NCBI GenBank assembly: GCA_021299565.1
Contig: JAJTHA010000077.1
Location: 1-5,137, forward strand
From: Candidatus Caenarcanales bacterium
GTDB lineage: Bacteria > Cyanobacteriota > Vampirovibrionia > LMEP-6097
Direction of reading: 5' to 3'
Length of the DNA stretch: 5,137 nt
Part shown: positions 4,751-5,137 of the stretch, one piece after another
Position numbering within the stretch: the stretch's first letter is position 1
How the letters are laid out: each line of letters starts with the position of its first letter
Program-made: the position numbers and the translations under genes
Notes under the pieces: model-generated
Database searches by the model: none
What the model saw: only the letters and a program-made list of their open reading frames with translations
Told to the model about the DNA's origin: nothing

Positions 4751-5136
4751 GAAAGGATAGCTTTGATTTTTTGAATTTGTTCAGTATAAAAACTTCTCAA
4801 AGAAAAAGTAACTTCCTGCAAAGAATCAACCAGATCCTGAGTATTTTTATCAATACTAGGTCTTACGAAATCATCAAAAAAAGTCTCAAGCTGATCTAGC
4901 ATAGATTTGAAAAGGCCAAATATTTTAGCTCGTTGAATAATTTCTTGATGCTCTTGAGTAGATGCAGATGTCTTGAACAATTTATCAGCTTCATTCAATA
5001 AAGCTTGCTCACTTAGGTTTTTAAAAGTCATGGCTGATAAATATGTTTGGGCAAACTTAAGCTTCATTGCAAGATCCTGAAGCAACCTTGTACCTTTGTT
5101 CGTAGATTCTTGGAACAGAGTAGACGTCGACTGCAT
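4732..5136 (-). CDS. Uncharacterised helical protein (start possibly outside window)
   Basis: I do not recognise this 134-residue product. It has no glycine-rich loops, zinc motifs, signal peptide or membrane segment. It is made of charged and hydrophobic residues in helical spacing, for example LLQDLAMKLKFAQTYL (18-33), the amphipathic run around IIQRAKIFGLFKSML (65-79) with LETFFDDFVRP (82-92) after it, and VDSLQEVTFSLRSF (103-116). This suggests a soluble helical bundle or coiled coil. The ATG at 5134-5136 is one base from the window edge, so the true start may lie further upstream. The C-terminus (KPSDS) looks odd: it follows a four-A run after which the next frame stays open for about 21 codons of similar composition, so the end may be frameshifted. 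It reads in the same direction as the aminotransferase, 84 bp upstream of it. The frame is open throughout, but with no recognised homology the coding call is moderate. Confidence 0.6.
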   Translation of the reverse strand: MQSTSTLFQESTNKGTRLLQDLAMKLKFAQTYLSAMTFKNLSEQALLNEADKLFKTSASTQEHQEIIQRAKIFGLFKSMLDQLETFFDDFVRPSIDKNTQDLVDSLQEVTFSLRSFYTEQIQKIKAILSKPSDS

Positions 5137-5137
5137 A

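Overview
The window is AT-rich bacterial DNA carrying the 3' end of a ribosomal-protein ('alpha') operon on the + strand, followed by two unrelated genes on the - strand. Gene order on the + strand is map (3' end only), infA, rpmJ, rpsM, rpsK, rpoA, rplQ, then a short GNAT gene of the N-acetylglutamate-synthase type. rpsD is absent between rpsK and rpoA. That order, the wording of L36 (KVRSSVKKMC, NPKHKQRQG), of IF-1 and of the alpha subunit ('GVNHEFTAI'), and the AT-rich composition suggest a relative of Cyanobacteriota, perhaps a non-photosynthetic (Melainabacteria/Vampirovibrionia-like) lineage. This is a family-resemblance judgement, not a phylogeny, and other phyla with the same order remain possible. 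No photosynthesis or mobile-element genes are present.

Region by region: 1-141 is the end of methionine aminopeptidase. 142-373 is non-coding and holds a composite inverted repeat of about 140 bp, then a likely extended -10 promoter very close to the infA start codon. 374-3046 is the translation and transcription gene block: IF-1, L36, S13, S11, RNA polymerase alpha and L17. These genes would be co-expressed to build ribosomes and RNA polymerase. Shine-Dalgarno motifs are clear before rpsK, rpoA and rplQ and absent before infA, rpmJ, the GNAT gene and the aminotransferase. 3052-3510 is the GNAT gene, only 5 nt behind rplQ.

The most striking signal is a textbook intrinsic-terminator structure (11-bp perfect stem, 3-nt loop, seven T) at 3089-3120. 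It lies inside the 5' coding region of the GNAT gene, about 40 nt after its GTG start. It may end the ribosomal operon transcript, or act as a translation-dependent attenuator of the GNAT gene.

3505-4647 (- strand) is a PLP-dependent sugar-nucleotide aminotransferase that overlaps the GNAT gene tail to tail by 6 bp. A 10-bp perfect inverted repeat reaches its start codon. 4732-5136 (- strand) is a helical protein I do not recognise. Its 3' end looks frameshifted at a short A run, with about 21 further plausible codons in the next frame.
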